Of a DNA stretch of 64,000 bases, positions 17,712 to 27,064 are shown one piece after another; position 1 is the first letter of the stretch; each line of letters begins with the position of its first letter. Below the pieces are notes generated by a model, which did no database searches, was not told the origin of the DNA, and worked only from the letters and a program-made list of their open reading frames with translations. The DNA lies in assembly GCF_900289145.1 (NCBI RefSeq), contig NZ_OKQO01000004.1:248001-312000 (forward strand), in the 5' to 3' direction. The DNA is from Neobittarella massiliensis (ex Bilen et al. 2018). GTDB taxonomy: Bacteria > Bacillota > Clostridia > Oscillospirales > Ruminococcaceae. Position numbers and translations under genes: made by a program.

Positions 17712-18961
17712 CAGATCAAAAAAAGCATAGCCCACAGCGGCTGGCAGCGGTGCTGCTGGCACTTGTGCTTGTGGTCATGGCAGTCTTGCCGGCCAGCGCC
17801 GCCATGCAGACAGACTATGCCGGTATTTATGATGACGCCGGCCTGTTTGTGGATAGCGAGCTACAGCAGCTCTCGCAGCAGTCGGGGGAGCTTTCGGCCC
17901 GATACGGTACCGATATCGTTGTCGTCACCACCGGAGATAAGGGCGACCAGGACCAGTACGACTTTGTACAGGCACTGTACCAAAACAACGGTCTGGGTAG
18001 GGGAGACACCCGAAGTGCACTGTTTTTGCTGCTGGATATGCAGGAATACAAGGTCTATCTGCACTCGGTGGGGGCAGTGAACAACTACCTCACTAATGAT
18101 GATCTGGATACTCTGACCCGCGATATCGTAGAGGCTATCGATGAAGATAACTATCTGGCAGGTAGCCAATTGTTTTTTGATCGGGCAAAGCAGCTGTTGG
18201 CGCCGATGGATACCGGCAACATCGGGGGAAACTTGTTTGGCGGCGCTCAAGACACCGGATATCAGAAGATATACGATTACGCTGAGTTGCTGGATGATGA
18301 ACAGGAAAAAGAGCTGTCGCAGGCGGCGGTAGAAATCGCCGACCAATACCAGATAGACATCGCCGTGCTGACTATTGATGATAATCAGGGCAAGTCGTCG
18401 ATGGCATTCGCCGATGACTTTTACGACTATAATGGTCTGGGCTGCGGTGAAACAGGCGATGGACTGATCCTGCTGATGGATATGGACGCGCGCAAAATCT
18501 GGATATCGACCAAAGGCAAAGCCATCGAGCTGTTCAGCGATCGCAATATCGATGATATCCTCGACGTGATCACCCCCAAAATGAGCGATGACGACTATTA
18601 CAAAGCGGCCGACAAGTTCCTCTCGATGAGTGCTTACTGCATCGAGCATGAAGGTAAGCGGGTGAGCTCACAGTTTACTCCCGGCTTTATTTTGCTGGCT
18701 CTGGGCATCTCTTTGGGCGTGGGTGGCATTACCATATGGGTGATGTATGCCGGGCATAAAAATATTGCCGGTGGCGGCGGTACAGCTGGCCGGCGCGGCG
18801 CACAGAGCATGCAGCTATATATCAAAGAAGACCGTTTTGTGAGCACACACACCAGCCGTACCGCCATACCAAAAGATAGTGGAGGTCACAGCGGCGGGGG
18901 GTCATCGACACATACCAGCTCTAGTGGCAGCAGCCACGGTGGCGGTGGCCGCAGTTTTTAA
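17708..18961 (+). CDS. ydjH: Double TPM-domain membrane protein (YdjH/YgcG-like)
   Basis: 417 residues with an N-terminal signal/hydrophobic segment (residues about 12-32). Two successive TPM domains follow (about 35-165 and 185-310; each has the D-x-ALFLLLDM or GLILLMDM strand and a DDYY/NYL helix). Then come a membrane helix (about 320-345) and a Gly/Ser/His-rich tail ending GGGGRSF, typical of this family. TPM proteins face the outside and are linked to photosystem repair in plants and membrane stress in bacteria. A tandem pair of TPM domains is less common than one. Last gene of the operon. Confidence 0.85.
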   Translation: MTDQKKHSPQRLAAVLLALVLVVMAVLPASAAMQTDYAGIYDDAGLFVDSELQQLSQQSGELSARYGTDIVVVTTGDKGDQDQYDFVQALYQNNGLGRGDTRSALFLLLDMQEYKVYLHSVGAVNNYLTNDDLDTLTRDIVEAIDEDNYLAGSQLFFDRAKQLLAPMDTGNIGGNLFGGAQDTGYQKIYDYAELLDDEQEKELSQAAVEIADQYQIDIAVLTIDDNQGKSSMAFADDFYDYNGLGCGETGDGLILLMDMDARKIWISTKGKAIELFSDRNIDDILDVITPKMSDDDYYKAADKFLSMSAYCIEHEGKRVSSQFTPGFILLALGISLGVGGITIWVMYAGHKNIAGGGGTAGRRGAQSMQLYIKEDRFVSTHTSRTAIPKDSGGHSGGGSSTHTSSSGSSHGGGGRSF

Positions 18962-19003
18962 AGACTTAAAGTAGAGTGCATCTATTTGCATAAATATCAG
19001 TTT

Positions 19004-19036
19004 AAAAAGACCCGCTCGATCAGCGGGCCTTTTTTT
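19004..19036 (+). terminator. Intrinsic terminator of the ydjI-like operon
   Basis: Stem CCCGCT/AGCGGG with flanking A and T tracts (AAAAAG and CTTTTTTT). Confidence 0.88.
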
Positions 19037-19349
19037 GTACCGGTTGGAGCTGTCGAAGAAAAGCACATTGTGTAAACAGTAAGTGAGAATAATTGCCAAA
19101 ATTGAAGAGATGCTATTGGCCATACATCCAAAATTGAAAGACTAATTGTGTAAAATTTATGTAAAGTATTGACAGAGATGCTTTAAAACCTATAATGAAA
19201 ACAGAATTTGTAACTTTTCGTTCATATTTATTTTTGTAGATAAGAGGCAAAAAGAGCAGGCCCTTTTTGCAAGACCTGCCCAAAAATATGAAGAGAATGT
19301 ACCCTGGATGAATGTGAACGAAAACGTACACTTAATAAGGAGGATGTAC
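19037..19349 (+). other. Promoter region and long leader of the 5'-nucleotidase gene
   Basis: AT-rich sequence without a plausible gene. It holds the promoter at 19169-19196 and about 150 bases of leader. In the leader, GCAGG (about 19257) can pair with CCTGC (about 19275) around CCCTTTTTGCAAGA. I recognise no known riboswitch in it. Confidence 0.5.
19169..19196 (+). promoter_or_regulatory. Sigma-A-type promoter of the 5'-nucleotidase gene
   Basis: Perfect TTGACA (19169-19174) and TATAAT (19191-19196) with a 16-bp spacer. Confidence 0.85.
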
Positions 19350-22058
19350 ATGAAAACCTTTAAACGGCTCATATCGATGGTCGTGACGGTGGCTATGGTC
19401 TTCAGCTTGGTACTGCCGAATGTCTCGGCGGCGCTCCCGAGTGGCGGCCAGACTGCTACAGTAACCATTTTCCACACCAACGATATGCACGGGGCCATCG
19501 GCAGCGATGGCAAGAGCTCAGTCGGCATGGATATGATCGCTGGCATAAAAGCGAACACACCCAATTCCCTATTAGTGGATGCCGGTGACTTCTCACAGGG
19601 CAACTTTGACGTATCGCACGACAATGGCGCCACTGCAGTAAAAATGATGAAGTTGGCCGGATACGATGCGGCGGCAATGGGCAACCACGAGTTTGACTAT
19701 GCGCTGCAGGACCTGTACAATAACATCTCGCTGGCCGCCGACACTTCAAATGGCCAGCACGGTTTCCCTGTTCTGGCGGCAAACGTAAAGGGTTTGGGCA
19801 CCACCTTGCAGCCCTATTTTACCAAAGAACTGGATAATGGCGTTAAGGTCGGTGTATTTGGCATTCTGACCCCGTCGACTGCCGTGACGGCCAACCCCGC
19901 CAAACTCTCGGGCATCACGTTTGAAGATGTGGGCGATGTCGCCAATGAGATGGCGAAGACCTTGCGCACGGAGCAGGGCTGTGACGTTGTTATCTGTCTA
20001 TCCCATTGTGGCTATGACGAAGCTGCCGGCGATTCCTCTTACGATATCGCCAACGCCGCCACCGACGAGACTGAAAAGATAGACGTCATCATCGACGGCC
20101 ACGCTCACCAGGTGATGTTGGGCGACAGCAGCAAAAAGGTCGGTACCTACCAGACACTCATCGCCTCTACCGGCACCAAACTGGCCTACCTGGGCAAAGT
20201 TGAGCTGACGATAGACAGCACCGGTGTCACCAGCGCCGTATCCACCGGTTTGGATTACGCCGCCATGAACACCTATTCCGATGCGGCGGTAAAAGCTGCC
20301 ATCGATGCACTGGATGCCGAGATGGACCCCATACTCAATAAGGTCGTGGGCAAGAGCAAATCTAACCTTTGGGGCGGCAATGTGGGTATGCCCAACAAGG
20401 TGAGCATCGCCCGTCGCGGCGAGACCAATATGGGCTCTCTGGTGGCCGATGCCCGCAGATGGCAAGCCATGCAGAATATGCCTACTGAGACCAGTGCCGG
20501 CACACCTTTTGTAGTGTTGCAGGGCGGCGGCGGCATACGCGATTCCATCCCCGCCGGCGACATCACCCAACGGCAAATACTGACGGTCCTGCCCTTTGGC
20601 GGTTCTGACGTGTGCGTAGAAGTCACACCGAAACTGTTTTATGAGGTCATTGAGGCGGGCCTGAGCGCTATGACCGGCCAAGATACCACCACCGGTGCTC
20701 TTTCGGCTGACGGCAATGTGCATGGCCGTTTCCCGCAGGCCTCCGGCTTTAGATACACCTACAATGTAAACGGCACTGCCAGTGACGTAAACAACAAGAT
20801 CATGGGCAACCGTTTAAAAGAGATCTACCTGGTAAAAGACGATGGTACGGAAGTACTGCTGGACAGGAACGACACCACTACCAAGATGATCTTGGTCTGC
20901 AGCGAGTACGAGATCGGCGGCGGCGACGGCTATTACATGCTGGGCAATACCAATAAAGTGGCCGAGCTCAATTCCTCCGATGTGGCACTGGTAGACTATA
21001 TCAAATACCTGATGAGCCTGCCCGGCAATGAAGACGGCATTACCGTGCCGGTGGATTCTGGCCGCATCAAATTGGTAGATTCTCTCTACACCGCTGATTC
21101 TTTTGAGGCCACCATCATCGTAAAGGAAAATGATGCAGCGGTGGCGGACCGTGAATTTGAAGTGTACTCTGATGGCGAGTATGTGGGCAATGCAAAGACC
21201 AATGCCGCTGGAGAGCTGCATATCAATTTGAAAAATGGCCCGCAGGAAGTAACGATCCGCTCGATCGATACAAGAATCACCTCGGAAGTCGCCTATATCG
21301 ACAACATTGCCGGACTGCTCATCAATACCACATCCGGCGAGTTCTCCACCCCGCTGCCGCAGGCAGTGACCGATGTAGAGAACGCTATCACCGCACTGCC
21401 CGATGAGATCAAGTCGGATAGCGATGTGGAGAAAGTGATCGATATCCTATTGGCTATTGGCGAACTCAGCGACGAGGACTTCGACCGCGTGAGTTCTGAT
21501 GCATTGCTCAAACTAGACGGTGCTATCGCAAAGGTAGCTAACTACAACCACACTGCGGACAACGTCACTGTTTCTGGCGACAATCTGCCCTGGTACGTAA
21601 AGGTGACCGTCGCCCCCAGAGACGGCGGTGAAGACTCTGTAGCTGGTCTGCTGAAAGGCATCCCGGAGGGTAAGATGCTGGCCGATATCTACGAGATCAA
21701 ACTGTTTGATATGCTCAGTGATCAAGAGTTCCAGCCCGAGGGACCGGTCAACGTCACTATCGTCTCGAAAGGTGTCCAAGACGTGCTAAAAGGCATCCAA
21801 GTCGCGCACCTGAAAGCCGATGGCTCGGTAGAACTGCTGGATGCCGCTGTTGAGGGTGATGCAGTCAGCATCACCACCTCCTCTTTCTCAGTCTTCGGTA
21901 TCGTGGGCGAGAAGGTAGAGTCTGGCAAAAACGATAAACCAGATAACAAGAATGACTCTGCCAACACCGGTGACGATTTTGCCGTGGCGACAGTAGTTAC
22001 CTTTACTGCTCTAGCCGGAGTGGCATTTGTTGCCCTGCGTAAGAAAAAAGAGAACTAG
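19350..22058 (+). CDS. Secreted, wall- or membrane-anchored 5'-nucleotidase
   Basis: 902 residues. Signal peptide (residues about 1-30, ending VSAALP) followed by a calcineurin-like phosphoesterase domain with FHTNDMHG, DAGDFSQG, GNHEFDY, SHCGYD and DGHAH metal ligands. The 5'-nucleotidase C-terminal domain (about 330-560) has GGGIRDSIPAGDIT. A further 300 residues hold Ig/helical spacer domains. The end has SANTGDD, a hydrophobic stretch and RKKKEN, which resembles a sortase sorting signal with a non-LPxTG motif. It likely dephosphorylates extracellular nucleotides for uptake. ATG 19350 follows AAGGAGG; upstream in-frame codons lack one. Monocistronic. Confidence 0.9.
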   Translation: MKTFKRLISMVVTVAMVFSLVLPNVSAALPSGGQTATVTIFHTNDMHGAIGSDGKSSVGMDMIAGIKANTPNSLLVDAGDFSQGNFDVSHDNGATAVKMMKLAGYDAAAMGNHEFDYALQDLYNNISLAADTSNGQHGFPVLAANVKGLGTTLQPYFTKELDNGVKVGVFGILTPSTAVTANPAKLSGITFEDVGDVANEMAKTLRTEQGCDVVICLSHCGYDEAAGDSSYDIANAATDETEKIDVIIDGHAHQVMLGDSSKKVGTYQTLIASTGTKLAYLGKVELTIDSTGVTSAVSTGLDYAAMNTYSDAAVKAAIDALDAEMDPILNKVVGKSKSNLWGGNVGMPNKVSIARRGETNMGSLVADARRWQAMQNMPTETSAGTPFVVLQGGGGIRDSIPAGDITQRQILTVLPFGGSDVCVEVTPKLFYEVIEAGLSAMTGQDTTTGALSADGNVHGRFPQASGFRYTYNVNGTASDVNNKIMGNRLKEIYLVKDDGTEVLLDRNDTTTKMILVCSEYEIGGGDGYYMLGNTNKVAELNSSDVALVDYIKYLMSLPGNEDGITVPVDSGRIKLVDSLYTADSFEATIIVKENDAAVADREFEVYSDGEYVGNAKTNAAGELHINLKNGPQEVTIRSIDTRITSEVAYIDNIAGLLINTTSGEFSTPLPQAVTDVENAITALPDEIKSDSDVEKVIDILLAIGELSDEDFDRVSSDALLKLDGAIAKVANYNHTADNVTVSGDNLPWYVKVTVAPRDGGEDSVAGLLKGIPEGKMLADIYEIKLFDMLSDQEFQPEGPVNVTIVSKGVQDVLKGIQVAHLKADGSVELLDAAVEGDAVSITTSSFSVFGIVGEKVESGKNDKPDNKNDSANTGDDFAVATVVTFTALAGVAFVALRKKKEN

Positions 22059-22083
22059 AGGTACACGGTCGTTCTAGATAAGA

Positions 22084-22119
22084 GCAAAAAAAGAGTGCCA
22101 TTCGGCGCTCTTTTTTTGC
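22084..22119 (+). terminator. Intrinsic terminator of the 5'-nucleotidase gene
   Basis: GCAAAAAAAGAGTGCC/GGCGCTCTTTTTTTGC stem with a four-base loop and a T7 run. Confidence 0.9.
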
Positions 22120-22291
22120 CGTATCAGCAGTACAAAAGAGACATGACTCGCTATCAAAACTACAGAAAATAGGCAAAAAACTAGTTTTTTTGACACTGTT
22201 TGCAGTATAATAGAGGAGATCACTTGTCAGAGCTATCCACTGATGGTAGGCGGGCCGATAGAGCCCTACAGAAGAATAAGGAGAATACGCT

Positions 22292-25200
22292 TTGTATATA
22301 GCAGACCTGCACATCCACTCAAAATATTCTCGGGCCACCAGTAAAGACTGCGATGCCCCCCACCTGGATCAGTGGGCACGCCGCAAAGGTATTCAAGTAG
22401 TGGGTACCGGTGATTTTACACACCAGGCCTGGCGGCAGGAGCTGCGCGAACGGTTGCAGCCGGCTGAGGAGGGTTTCTATACACTGCGCCCGGAATACCG
22501 CATACCCGACCAGGTCGCTGGGCAGGTATGCGACCCGCGCTTTGTGGTGACCGGAGAGATAAGCTGTATCTATAAAAAAGACGGGCGCACAAGAAAAGTG
22601 CACAATGTGATATTGCTCCCCAGCCTGGAAGCGGCAGATGAGCTAGCCCGCCGGCTGGAGGCAGTGGGCAATATCCACTCGGACGGTCGGCCTATTCTGG
22701 GCCTGGATAGTCGTGACCTGCTGGAATTGACGCTGGAGAGCTGCCCGGAGGCAGTATTTGTACCCGCCCATATCTGGACCCCACATTTTTCAATGTTTGG
22801 CGCCTTCTCCGGTTTTGAGACGGTGGAACAGTGCTTTGGCGATCTGAGCGGGCACATCCACGCGCTGGAGACGGGTCTCTCCTCCGACCCGCCCATGAAC
22901 TGGCAGGTATCGAGTATTGATGGATACACACTGATCTCGAATTCCGATGCCCACTCACCAGCTAAGTTGGGGCGCGAGGCAAATCTGTTAGATACAGAGC
23001 TCTCTTACCCGGCGATGGCAGCAGCGATCTGCACTGGGGAGGGATTTGCCGGGACGCTGGAATTTTTCCCCGAAGAGGGAAAATATCATCTGGATGGCCA
23101 CCGGAACTGCGATCTGTGCATCGAGCCGGCCGAGACGGTATGGCTGGGCGGTCGCTGTCCGGTGTGTGGAAAAAAGATCACGGTAGGCGTGCAGCACCGG
23201 GTAGAGGAATTGGCTGACCGGGCACTTGGTACGGTGCGGCCGGGCGCAAAACCTTATGAGAGCATCGTCCCACTGCCAGAGATCATCGCCGCCTCGACGG
23301 GAGTTTCGGCAACTAGCAAAAAGGTGCAGAGAACCTATATAGAGCTGTTGTGGCAACTGGGGCCGGAGTTTTTTATTCTGCGGCAGCTGGACACAGCGGA
23401 GGTCGAAAAGGTAGCCGGCCCGGCTATTGCAGAAGGTATTGCCCGACTGCGCCGTGGTGAAGTACAGCGTACCCCCGGTTATGACGGCGCTTACGGTAAA
23501 ATACAGCTGTTTGATGAACAGGAGCTGGAACTGCTCAACGGCCAGATGACGCTGTTGGTACCAGAAAAGAAAAAGAAAGCACCTCAAAAGCGCGAGACAT
23601 TGCCGCTGACAGGTGGCAGCTCAGATAAGCAGCCAGCAGAGCCAGAGGAGAAGCGGCGTTTATCAACAGGCCCACTGGATGGCCTAAACGCCGAGCAGCT
23701 AGAAGCTGCTACCGCCACAGATCCGGTAATAGCAGTCATTGCTGGTCCGGGTACGGGTAAGACCAAGACACTGGTAGCCCGAATCGCACATCTGATCGAG
23801 CAAGGTGTTTCGCCCGCAAACATTACGGCAGTCACCTTTACTAATCAGGCGGCAACTGAGATGCGCCAGCGTTTAGAGGTTATGTTGGGCGGTAAGTCAG
23901 CACTGCGCGGTCTGACGGTGGGGACCTTTCACAGCATTTGCTTAAAGCTGTTGGGAAAGGTACAGCTGCTCAATGATGCGGCGGCAGCGGAGATCGCCGC
24001 TCAACTGATTCAGGAGTATGGGCGCAAAGAACGGCCTAAGAAATTATTACAGACTATTTCGGCGGCCAAAAATAGTCGACAGACCGGCGAGTTGGACGAT
24101 ATCGTGGCTGCATATGACCAAAAGTTACAAGTGTACGGCCTGACTGACCTGGATGATCTGTTGTTGCGCGCACTGCAAAAAGGACCGGGACGATCGGCCC
24201 GATTCACCCATCTGCTGGTAGACGAGTTTCAGGATATCAATCCGGTTCAATTTGATCTGGTGCAGTGCTGGGCGGCAAATAGCCAGAGCTTGTTTGCTAT
24301 CGGCGATCCTGACCAGGCGATCTACGGATTTCGCGGGGCAGATGCCCACTGCTTTGAGCGGCTGTCTGCCGGCGACCGACCGGTACGTACAGTGGTGTTG
24401 CGACAAAATTATCGCAGCACGCCGCAGGTACTCGACTGCGCCCGCGCCGTGATCGATCACAATCCGGGCGAGCCGCGACTTCTGCTGCCCCATCTGCCAG
24501 AAGGAGAACCGGTGGAATACGTGCAGTCAGCCACCGATTTTTCTGAAGGGGTGGCTATTGCCAAGGAAATCGCCCGCCTGTCCGGCGGTGTAGACATGTT
24601 GGCTGCTCAAGATATGGAACAGCCAGAACGTGTCTATGCCTTTGGTGAGATAGCAGTGTTGGCGCGCACACACCACCAATTAGATCTGATCGAACATTGT
24701 CTGCGCCACGATGACATCCCCTGTATCGTCACCGGGCGAGAAAATTATTTAGAACAGCCAGAGGTACAAGGTGTGCTGGCCCTTTTTAGCTGGTTGTGTC
24801 AGCCGGCTGATCGTCCGGCACTGGGTGCGGCACTGCGGGTGCTGTGGAACTGCCCAGAAGACCTGGTACAGTCAGTGTGTCGGCAGTGTGGTGAGATGGG
24901 GGAACTAGAGATAGAAGACCTACAGCGGACCTTCGGTCAACAGCCGCTGCTCGCCTCTTGGTTGACCGCAGTGGAGAGTTATCTACCCCACTTAAAAGAT
25001 AAGCCGCTAAAGCTTTTACAACAATGGACCGACAACCAGCCGGAGCAGACGGCAGGCCTGCAAAAGCTGCTGGGAGCCGCAGCTTTTTACAAAACGCTGC
25101 CAGAGATGTTGCAGGCGCTGATCTTGGGTCAGGAAGGCGATTTGCGCCGCCGCAGTGGTAAAGTCGGATCCGGTGGAGCAGTGCGGTTGATGACCCTGCA

Positions 25201-25462
25201 CGGTGCCAAGGGATTGGAGTTTGCGGCGGTAATACTAGCGGGGCTTTCTAAAGGGAATTTGCCCCTGGAACGCGGTGGCGAAGTGGATGACCTGGAAGAG
25301 GAACGGCGGCTGTTTTATGTGGGGATTACCCGAGCTAAGGAGCACCTGATGCTGACGGGAGCTGACAAGAGCAGCCTTTTTGTGGCTGAGCTGCCGGCAG
25401 AGGTGCGCATGATACAGCGCCGCCGCCCGGCACCCCGGGTACAACAGCTGCGCTTTTTCTAA
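22292..25462 (+). CDS. EndoQ-like PHP endonuclease domain fused to UvrD/PcrA-type helicase
   Basis: 1056 residues. Residues 1-400 form a PHP-type nuclease resembling endonuclease Q/YqxK: DLHIHSKYS, GTGDFTH, HIWTPHFSMFG and SNSDAHSP metal ligands, then a CxxC...CxxC zinc finger (CDLC, CPVC). EndoQ nicks 5' of deaminated or abasic bases. Residues about 465-1040 are a complete SF1A helicase: GPGTGKTKT (Walker A), FTNQAATEM, VDEFQDINPVQ (Walker B), GDPDQAIYGFRG, QNYRS, TLHGAKGLEF and FYVGITRAKE. The fusion suggests nicking coupled to unwinding in DNA repair. TTG 22292 has AAGGAGA 8 bp upstream. A -10 box TATAAT lies at 22206-22211. Confidence 0.9.
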   Translation: MYIADLHIHSKYSRATSKDCDAPHLDQWARRKGIQVVGTGDFTHQAWRQELRERLQPAEEGFYTLRPEYRIPDQVAGQVCDPRFVVTGEISCIYKKDGRTRKVHNVILLPSLEAADELARRLEAVGNIHSDGRPILGLDSRDLLELTLESCPEAVFVPAHIWTPHFSMFGAFSGFETVEQCFGDLSGHIHALETGLSSDPPMNWQVSSIDGYTLISNSDAHSPAKLGREANLLDTELSYPAMAAAICTGEGFAGTLEFFPEEGKYHLDGHRNCDLCIEPAETVWLGGRCPVCGKKITVGVQHRVEELADRALGTVRPGAKPYESIVPLPEIIAASTGVSATSKKVQRTYIELLWQLGPEFFILRQLDTAEVEKVAGPAIAEGIARLRRGEVQRTPGYDGAYGKIQLFDEQELELLNGQMTLLVPEKKKKAPQKRETLPLTGGSSDKQPAEPEEKRRLSTGPLDGLNAEQLEAATATDPVIAVIAGPGTGKTKTLVARIAHLIEQGVSPANITAVTFTNQAATEMRQRLEVMLGGKSALRGLTVGTFHSICLKLLGKVQLLNDAAAAEIAAQLIQEYGRKERPKKLLQTISAAKNSRQTGELDDIVAAYDQKLQVYGLTDLDDLLLRALQKGPGRSARFTHLLVDEFQDINPVQFDLVQCWAANSQSLFAIGDPDQAIYGFRGADAHCFERLSAGDRPVRTVVLRQNYRSTPQVLDCARAVIDHNPGEPRLLLPHLPEGEPVEYVQSATDFSEGVAIAKEIARLSGGVDMLAAQDMEQPERVYAFGEIAVLARTHHQLDLIEHCLRHDDIPCIVTGRENYLEQPEVQGVLALFSWLCQPADRPALGAALRVLWNCPEDLVQSVCRQCGEMGELEIEDLQRTFGQQPLLASWLTAVESYLPHLKDKPLKLLQQWTDNQPEQTAGLQKLLGAAAFYKTLPEMLQALILGQEGDLRRRSGKVGSGGAVRLMTLHGAKGLEFAAVILAGLSKGNLPLERGGEVDDLEEERRLFYVGITRAKEHLMLTGADKSSLFVAELPAEVRMIQRRRPAPRVQQLRFF

Positions 25463-25483
25463 GAGCTACCGGAGGTCAAAAAA

Positions 25484-25969
25484 ATGAGAGTGAGGGAAAA
25501 GCAGGCCAACAGTCGTATGTGCGTGATCTGCGGGATGGATAATCCACTCGGTGTACAGGCACCGTTTTACGTAATGGAAGACGACTCGGTAATGACACGC
25601 TTTTGCTACCGCCCCGAACATCAGAGCTACCCCGGCCGGGTACACGGAGGTATGATCACAGCTATGCTCGATGAGTTGGGTTTCCGCGCCTACTGGGTGG
25701 TAGAGCCGGAGGTGTTGGCAGTTACCATGACGTTGCAGACCAAATACCGCAAACCAGTACCCTACGGGGTGCCGCTGCTGGGACAGGGTTCTATAGAGAT
25801 GGCCAACTCACGATTTGTGAAGAGCCACGCCGAGATACGAGACTTAGATGGGGAAGTACTGGCCGAAGCCGAGATGAAGTATATCAAGTTGCCGAGTGCG
25901 GCAGTGACCGACGCTGACTTTCACGAGGAGATGTGCTATCCGTTGATAGATGATGTGTGGGAGCTATAA
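25484..25969 (+). CDS. PaaI-type hotdog thioesterase
   Basis: 161 residues. It has the hotdog signature HGGMITAMLDELG (catalytic Asp/Glu region) preceded by a Cys pair (MCVICGMDNP) seen in PaaI-like acyl-CoA thioesterases. It starts 21 bp after the helicase stop with GGAGG 8 bp before ATG, so it is probably cotranscribed. The acyl-CoA substrate is unknown. Confidence 0.85.
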   Translation: MRVREKQANSRMCVICGMDNPLGVQAPFYVMEDDSVMTRFCYRPEHQSYPGRVHGGMITAMLDELGFRAYWVVEPEVLAVTMTLQTKYRKPVPYGVPLLGQGSIEMANSRFVKSHAEIRDLDGEVLAEAEMKYIKLPSAAVTDADFHEEMCYPLIDDVWEL

Positions 25970-26374
25970 ATATTCTTGCTGTATTCCTTTCATATTCCAG
26001 AAAACAGTGCAAAGATAACGGCGTCTACTGGTCAATTGAGAGGAAGACGCAGGGATGTTATCTCCGGTGTGATCTGCTACTTTAACAGGCCTAATCTAAA
26101 TATAATTGTAAACAATTTTAGTACAAAACGGGAGTATGCAGATTATTATAGGTTGGCCGTCAAGTGTTTTCCTATCTACTGATATACGCCCACTGTCTTG
26201 GAAAATACCCGTACAAAATGTACGTATTTTAACAAAATAGAAACAGAAGTCCTATATGCTCTATATACTTGTAGGTATAGATGCTTGTACGAGCGCATAC
26301 AGAAGGAACAAAGGCAGTCGTCGATGGACACGAACCGGATATAAACCCCGATTTTTCACAACACAGAATATTTA

Positions 26375-26582
26375 ATGTCGAGAGACTGCGCTTTTATCAT
26401 CAGCAATTACTATCTTGCCATTGGTTATCTGGAGCATCGAATCCCCACTTTCTGAACTGCTGCCAGCAGATATGGGTAGAAAGAGATACTTCAGTACTTT
26501 TTAGTCAGGAGGGGTCTAGGGCCGCTACACGCTCAAGTGCTAAAGAAGGCATTGGTGCAGATCAAGACAAAAATGCAATAGT
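26375..26582 (+). pseudogene. Possible decayed small ORF
   Basis: From ATG 26375 the frame reads MSRDCAFIISNYYLAIGYLE..., a plausible helical protein. It is interrupted by TGA (26453-26455) and TAG (about 26477), then continues to about 26582. Length and hydrophobic pattern suggest the remnant of a small protein gene; the family is not identified. It could also be chance. Confidence 0.3.
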
Positions 26583-26616
26583 AGGGGCGAATTCCTGAGT
26601 TAAATACTTATAATAT

Positions 26617-26651
26617 AAAAGTGGCGCTATATTTATATAGCGCCACTTTTT
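26617..26651. terminator. Bidirectional intrinsic terminator
   Basis: A perfect 15-bp stem AAAAGTGGCGCTATA/TATAGCGCCACTTTT with loop TTTA lies between convergent units. It serves the VOC gene on the minus strand. Confidence 0.9.
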
Positions 26652-26692
26652 GCTTATCAGTAGATTTATAAGCAGCTATAACTGCTCGCTGC

Positions 26693-27064
26693 TCAATCTG
26701 CCAGGCAGAGACAGAGCGGATGACCGGCAGGGTCGAACATGGTGACGAAATGATCTCCGCCAAATTGAGCGGTAGCCTTAATAGCCCCCAACTGCTCTGC
26801 TTTAGCTACAGCTGCCGCCACATCGGGCACCAGAAAGTCAAAGTGCAGCTGTTTTTGCTGCTTATCAGGTTCCTCTGGCCAGACAGGAGCTACATAGTCT
26901 TCCTCCTGAACAAAAAGAAACATCACGCCGTTTTTGCTGACCACTGCCGGATGTCCAAACATCTCACTGCGAGACCAGCCCAGCAATTCCTGGTAAAACG
27001 TGCAGAGTTTCTGTTCATCTGGGCAATCCACCACAATATCGGCTAGTTTGATCTGATCAGCCAT
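26693..27064 (-). CDS. VOC (glyoxalase/bleomycin-resistance) family protein
   Basis: 123 residues with the beta-alpha-beta-beta-beta repeat of the vicinal oxygen chelate fold. The first half starts KLADIVVDCPDEQKLCTFYQELLGW; the second has LHFDFLVPDVAAAV and ends FDPAGHPLCLCL. The His in LHFDF and Glu/Cys near the end lie where metal ligands occur. The substrate is not predictable. ATG 27064 follows TAGGAGGG. It is monocistronic. Confidence 0.8.
   Translation of the reverse strand: MADQIKLADIVVDCPDEQKLCTFYQELLGWSRSEMFGHPAVVSKNGVMFLFVQEEDYVAPVWPEEPDKQQKQLHFDFLVPDVAAAVAKAEQLGAIKATAQFGGDHFVTMFDPAGHPLCLCLAD

Larger units (their letters stand above)
25970..26692. other. AT-rich gene-poor interval with palindromes and a decayed ORF
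   Basis: No intact gene is convincing. It holds a perfect palindrome AATTGT-AA-ACAATT (26104-26117). It also holds a larger near-perfect inverted repeat (26202-26230: AAAATAC, CGTACA-AAA-TGTACG, TATTTT) that could be an operator or a hairpin, and the broken reading frame at 26375-26582. A terminator closes it. Confidence 0.5.

Noticed and set aside
22178-22211. TTGACA and TATAAT before the helicase gene as a promoter pair
   Set aside because: They are only 10 bp apart, too close for sigma-A; only the -10 may be used.
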